From: Aequorivita sp.
Lineage (GTDB): Bacteria > Bacteroidota > Bacteroidia > Flavobacteriales > Flavobacteriaceae
DNA: 9,091 nt
Assembly: GCA_020435865.1 (NCBI GenBank)
Contig: JAGQYZ010000075.1
Span: 1 to 9,091, forward strand
Direction: 5' to 3'
Positions 7,063-9,091 of the stretch are shown in pieces. The notes beneath the pieces were generated by a model. The model was not told the DNA's origin. It searched no databases and saw nothing but the letters and a program-made list of their open reading frames with translations. Position 1 is the stretch's first letter; each line of letters begins with the position of its first letter. The translations under genes and the position numbers were made by a program.

Positions 7063-7689
7063 TTAAAATGGTGCAGCCATATATGGAAAGGAATTTGAAA
7101 ATGCAACATCATTTGCAGGTACTCCATCACTGGTTAAAGTTGGATTTTCAGTTCCGTCAGGGCCTCCAAAAATCAACAATAACGACACATCAATAACATC
7201 ATCGCTCAAAGCTCTACCAGTAAGTATTTCTGTTCCGTTAAAATAGGTTGTTGTTCCTGTTTGCGCCAACCACAATACATCGTTTGAAAGTACTGTTGTG
7301 AAAGTCGCAGCATCAAGACCTAAAGCATTTGTTGTATAGCCAGCATTCAATGCAAGTAAGTTGGTCTGGAACTTACTCTGGAAAGCTGCCTGCATTTCAG
7401 ATGGAACTGTAACATTAAAAGCGTCTTTAAAGCCTGTAGATCCAAATACGGTATTTATACCGGGACGACCCATTTGGTCTTCCTGAATATATGTTCCGCT
7501 AAAATCCAACACTTCGCCACAAGGCAAACAAGCAGTTCCTCCACAGTCAATGCCTGTTTCGTCCCCGTTTAAAATTCCATCATCACAGGTTGCATTAATA
7601 ATAACGTTGTCATCTTCATCTTTACATTGTACAAACAATAATGATGTTGTTATTGCAGCAAAAAGGTATATATATTTAAATGTTTTCAT
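7063..7689 (-). CDS. Probable surface lipoprotein resembling the C-terminal half of DUF4331
   Basis: This 208-residue protein has a lipoprotein-type signal peptide ending LLFVQC (C22; Q at -1 is non-canonical). The residues after it, KDEDD, match the K-(D/E)2 surface-export signal of Bacteroidota lipoproteins. A cysteine-rich linker follows at about 35-57 (CDDGILNGDETGIDCGG plus two more Cys), a motif common in flavobacterial surface proteins and probably disulfide-bonded. The rest resembles the C-terminal part of DUF4331 proteins: YIQEDQMGRPGINTVF (67-82) corresponds to the family's QVSRLGNPLVNE segment, and FKDAFN (87-92) to its KD-FN. The upstream gene, 30 bp away, encodes the N-terminal half, so the pair appears to divide one fold between two proteins, and they are surely co-transcribed. 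The function of DUF4331 is unknown. The lipoprotein call is good; the C-half homology is based on motif reading. Confidence 0.85.
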   Translation of the reverse strand: MKTFKYIYLFAAITTSLLFVQCKDEDDNVIINATCDDGILNGDETGIDCGGTACLPCGEVLDFSGTYIQEDQMGRPGINTVFGSTGFKDAFNVTVPSEMQAAFQSKFQTNLLALNAGYTTNALGLDAATFTTVLSNDVLWLAQTGTTTYFNGTEILTGRALSDDVIDVSLLLIFGGPDGTENPTLTSDGVPANDVAFSNSFPYMAAPF

Positions 7690-7719
7690 CTCTTATGTTT
7701 TTTTAAAGTTTAGTAATCT

Positions 7720-8415
7720 TTATTGTTTTCTTTTGGCTTCTACCCATACATTATAAATAGGAGTACTTGCCGCAAAAGGATTAACACCTGCGGTCCCGCC
7801 TGGAAGCATAGATTTTGGAAATTCCACAACAACACTTAAAACATTTTTACCTGCAAAAGTATCTGTGCCTGGATTTTCAAAACCAGAAGCTGTTCCAGCA
7901 AGTACGGCATTGTACTGATTAAAGTCAAAGAAGAAAGGATCTTCACGAGGTCCTGCAAAAAACTTCATCCCATTTTTTTCTGCTATCTGAACATCGTCTC
8001 TAGTGGAAATTTTCACGCTATATGGTGTAGAAGTGTCAATCGTACTTTTAATACCTTCCGAACCACTAAAGGTTGGAACCGAAGGGCCAAAGAAGTACAT
8101 AGAATCGCCACGTTTTATGGCTTGAATAACTAAATCTTCCTTAAGGTCGTTGTTATAATCTATATTGAACTCAATCAATACAGTTTCGTCAAACGAAGCT
8201 TGGTCTGTAGGTGATCCAGGAGGTAAAAGTCCTTGCACATTTGCGGCAAAAACAAAGTTGTTGTTGTTTTCGCCCTGAAAGGCATAAAAGTCTGTAATAT
8301 CCGCCGTTGTACCTGCAACAGCTGGTGCATCAATGTGATCTGCCGCTATTAAAAATATTGACAATGTGACTATACCCAGTCCACCAATTAATGCAAAAAG
8401 TTTTGATTTTTTCAT
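7720..8415 (-). CDS. Secreted DUF4331 family protein (N-terminal half of the family fold)
   Basis: This 231-residue protein has an N-terminal hydrophobic segment (about 6-25) that is either a signal peptide cut after IAA or an uncleaved anchor. Directly behind it comes DHIDAPAVAGTTADITDFYAF, the DUF4331 hallmark (SSHREAP...DNTDVYAF in larger members). Further family features are the central IEFNIDYNNDLKED (81-94, resembling a DxDxDG-type calcium loop), FAGPREDPFFFDFNQY (153-168), NVLSVVVEFPKSML (191-204) and the closing YNVWVEAKR. The protein stops exactly where larger DUF4331 proteins continue with the QVSRLGNPLVNE region, and that part is found in the next gene. It heads the operon; the leader contains repeated elements. 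The biochemical function of the family is unknown. The extracytoplasmic location is clear. It is not a degraded gene: the frame is intact and the end is clean. Confidence 0.92.
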   Translation of the reverse strand: MKKSKLFALIGGLGIVTLSIFLIAADHIDAPAVAGTTADITDFYAFQGENNNNFVFAANVQGLLPPGSPTDQASFDETVLIEFNIDYNNDLKEDLVIQAIKRGDSMYFFGPSVPTFSGSEGIKSTIDTSTPYSVKISTRDDVQIAEKNGMKFFAGPREDPFFFDFNQYNAVLAGTASGFENPGTDTFAGKNVLSVVVEFPKSMLPGGTAGVNPFAASTPIYNVWVEAKRKQ

Positions 8416-8452
8416 CTTTTTTGTTGATTTATATTATTTATTTTTACTTGTT

Positions 8453-8515
8453 CGCTTATACTTACGCTTAAATGTAACTGCGTGGTTTTTATAAATACGT
8501 TAATTTTTTGTTAAC
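8453..8515 (-). promoter_or_regulatory. Candidate regulatory region of the DUF4331 operon
   Basis: On the minus strand, upstream of the ATG at 8415, the hexamer TAAGCG occurs twice, 12 bp apart (8453-8458 and 8465-8470), the distal copy overlapping a TACATTTA (8469-8476) that matches the Bacteroidota -7 box at seven of eight positions. No TTG lies at the expected -33 distance, which would suit an alternative sigma factor. Further upstream GTTAA is repeated at 11-bp spacing (8499-8503 and 8510-8514, plus strand). The sequences are visible; the regulatory role is inferred. Confidence 0.3.
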
Positions 8516-8534
8516 AGAAAAAACTACTGATTTG
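8507..8534 (+). promoter_or_regulatory. Weak candidate promoter of the rightmost gene
   Basis: TTTG (8507-8510) is followed after 16 bases by CTGATTTG (8527-8534), which matches TAnnTTTG at six of eight positions. A start near 8538-8541 would leave a leader of about 25 bases before the ATG at 8564. Spacing is slightly short and the match imperfect. Confidence 0.22.
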
Positions 8535-8563
8535 AAAGCTCTAAAATAATCATAAATAATTCG

Positions 8564-9091
8564 ATGAACCCTTCCGCAGCTGATTGGATATTAAAATTTT
8601 TAAATCTTTTTGAAAAGAAGGGACTCATTGATGCATTTGAAAACGACCAAAAGTTTTATGAAGCTTTAAAACAGACTGGTTTTATCTATGGAGTCTCAGT
8701 TTCAGCACTGCCCAAAAAATCTCTGGGCAAATTGAAACTTACCAAAGAAGAGCTTACCAAAATAAATTTATTCCACGCATTGCTCTTTCAGTTTTTTCAA
8801 ACAAACAAAAATGGCACCTTTGAGGAAGCTATCAATGATATTTTGTCTTTTTATAATCAACTTGAAAAGGGAAAGACTGGTTTTTTTCAAAAATTTTCGC
8901 TTTCACAAAGTCCTTCAAATACCTTAGAACACATATTGTCTGCTCGCTTGCAGTCTGCAAATTCACTTTTAAAGAAAAATACAATTTCCTTGCTTACCTA
9001 TGCCCTGCTCTATCTAGATGTGCTATCATATAAGCATTGGCAAAAAGATCCTAATTCAGTAAAAAAATATTACAGGCAGCAAGAAACCATT
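8564..9091 (+). CDS. Probable LETM1-related biofilm-associated family protein (C-terminus outside window)
   Basis: The gene is partial: 176 codons are open from the ATG at 8564 to the right edge. The protein begins MNPSAADWILKFLNLFEKKG and is helical, lysine-rich and without a signal peptide, so it is probably cytoplasmic or membrane-associated further on. The start MNPSA-xW and the segment around residues 125-160 (LEHILSARLQSANSLLKKN, then LLTYALLYLDVLSYKHW) recall the flavobacterial proteins annotated as LETM1-related biofilm-associated, whose middle part resembles a TerB-like helical domain and whose C-terminus carries the LETM1-like region. That C-terminal region is not in the window, so the name rests on recall of the N-terminal part only. 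It is divergent from the DUF4331 operon with a 148-bp spacer. The gene itself is certain; the family name is moderate. Confidence 0.65.
   Translation, partial: MNPSAADWILKFLNLFEKKGLIDAFENDQKFYEALKQTGFIYGVSVSALPKKSLGKLKLTKEELTKINLFHALLFQFFQTNKNGTFEEAINDILSFYNQLEKGKTGFFQKFSLSQSPSNTLEHILSARLQSANSLLKKNTISLLTYALLYLDVLSYKHWQKDPNSVKKYYRQQETI

Noticed and set aside
6984..7196. 70-codon plus-strand open frame across the terminator at 7013-7045
   Set aside because: It runs through a strong hairpin and into the 3' end of the lipoprotein gene on the other strand; its residues come from the A/T tracts of the terminator.
7690..7719. The DUF4331 halves as one gene broken by a frameshift or stop
   Set aside because: The downstream half has its own start codon, signal peptide, lipidation cysteine and Cys-rich linker, and the upstream half ends cleanly 30 bp earlier. 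A recent mutation would not create these.

Overview
The window looks like chromosomal DNA from a marine or environmental member of the Flavobacteriaceae (Bacteroidota). The evidence is A+T-rich sequence, no Shine-Dalgarno sequences in front of the genes, promoter-like TTG/TAnnTTTG elements of the Bacteroidota type, a secreted protease with a C-terminal type IX secretion (T9SS type A) sorting domain, and a lipoprotein with the CK(D/E)-rich surface-export signal. There are no tRNA or rRNA genes, transposases, integrases or CRISPR repeats, and no sign of a mobile element.

Layout, left to right. Positions 1-356 (minus) hold the N-terminal two thirds of an NADPH-dependent FMN reductase-like flavoprotein. 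Positions 444-3893 (minus) encode a 1149-residue secreted M36 (fungalysin-type) metalloprotease with FTP/PepSY propeptide, catalytic domain, Ig-like segments, a lamin-tail-like region, an HYR domain and a T9SS sorting tail. A hairpin terminator lies at 388-420 between these two genes. Divergently from the protease, 4102-5435 (plus) is a two-gene operon for an ECF sigma factor and a membrane anti-sigma factor of RskA type. A convergent intergenic region of about 250 bp (5436-5681) is packed with five hairpins. From the right, on the minus strand, come a secreted DUF4331 protein (7720-8415), a lipoprotein that looks like the missing C-terminal half of DUF4331 (7063-7689), a terminator (7013-7043), and a TPR lipoprotein (5682-6959). 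At the right edge (8564-9091, plus) is the start of a protein resembling the flavobacterial LETM1-related biofilm-associated family.

How the genes may work together (inference): the two DUF4331 halves and the TPR lipoprotein would form an envelope or surface assembly, and the adjacent sigma/anti-sigma pair is the obvious candidate regulator. A hexamer TAAGCG occurs upstream of both the sigma operon and the DUF4331 operon, which would fit shared control but is far from proof. The protease is probably an independent nutrient-acquisition enzyme. The most interesting items are the division of DUF4331 into two separately exported proteins and the cluster of GNRA-tetraloop hairpins in the 3' region of the TPR gene.
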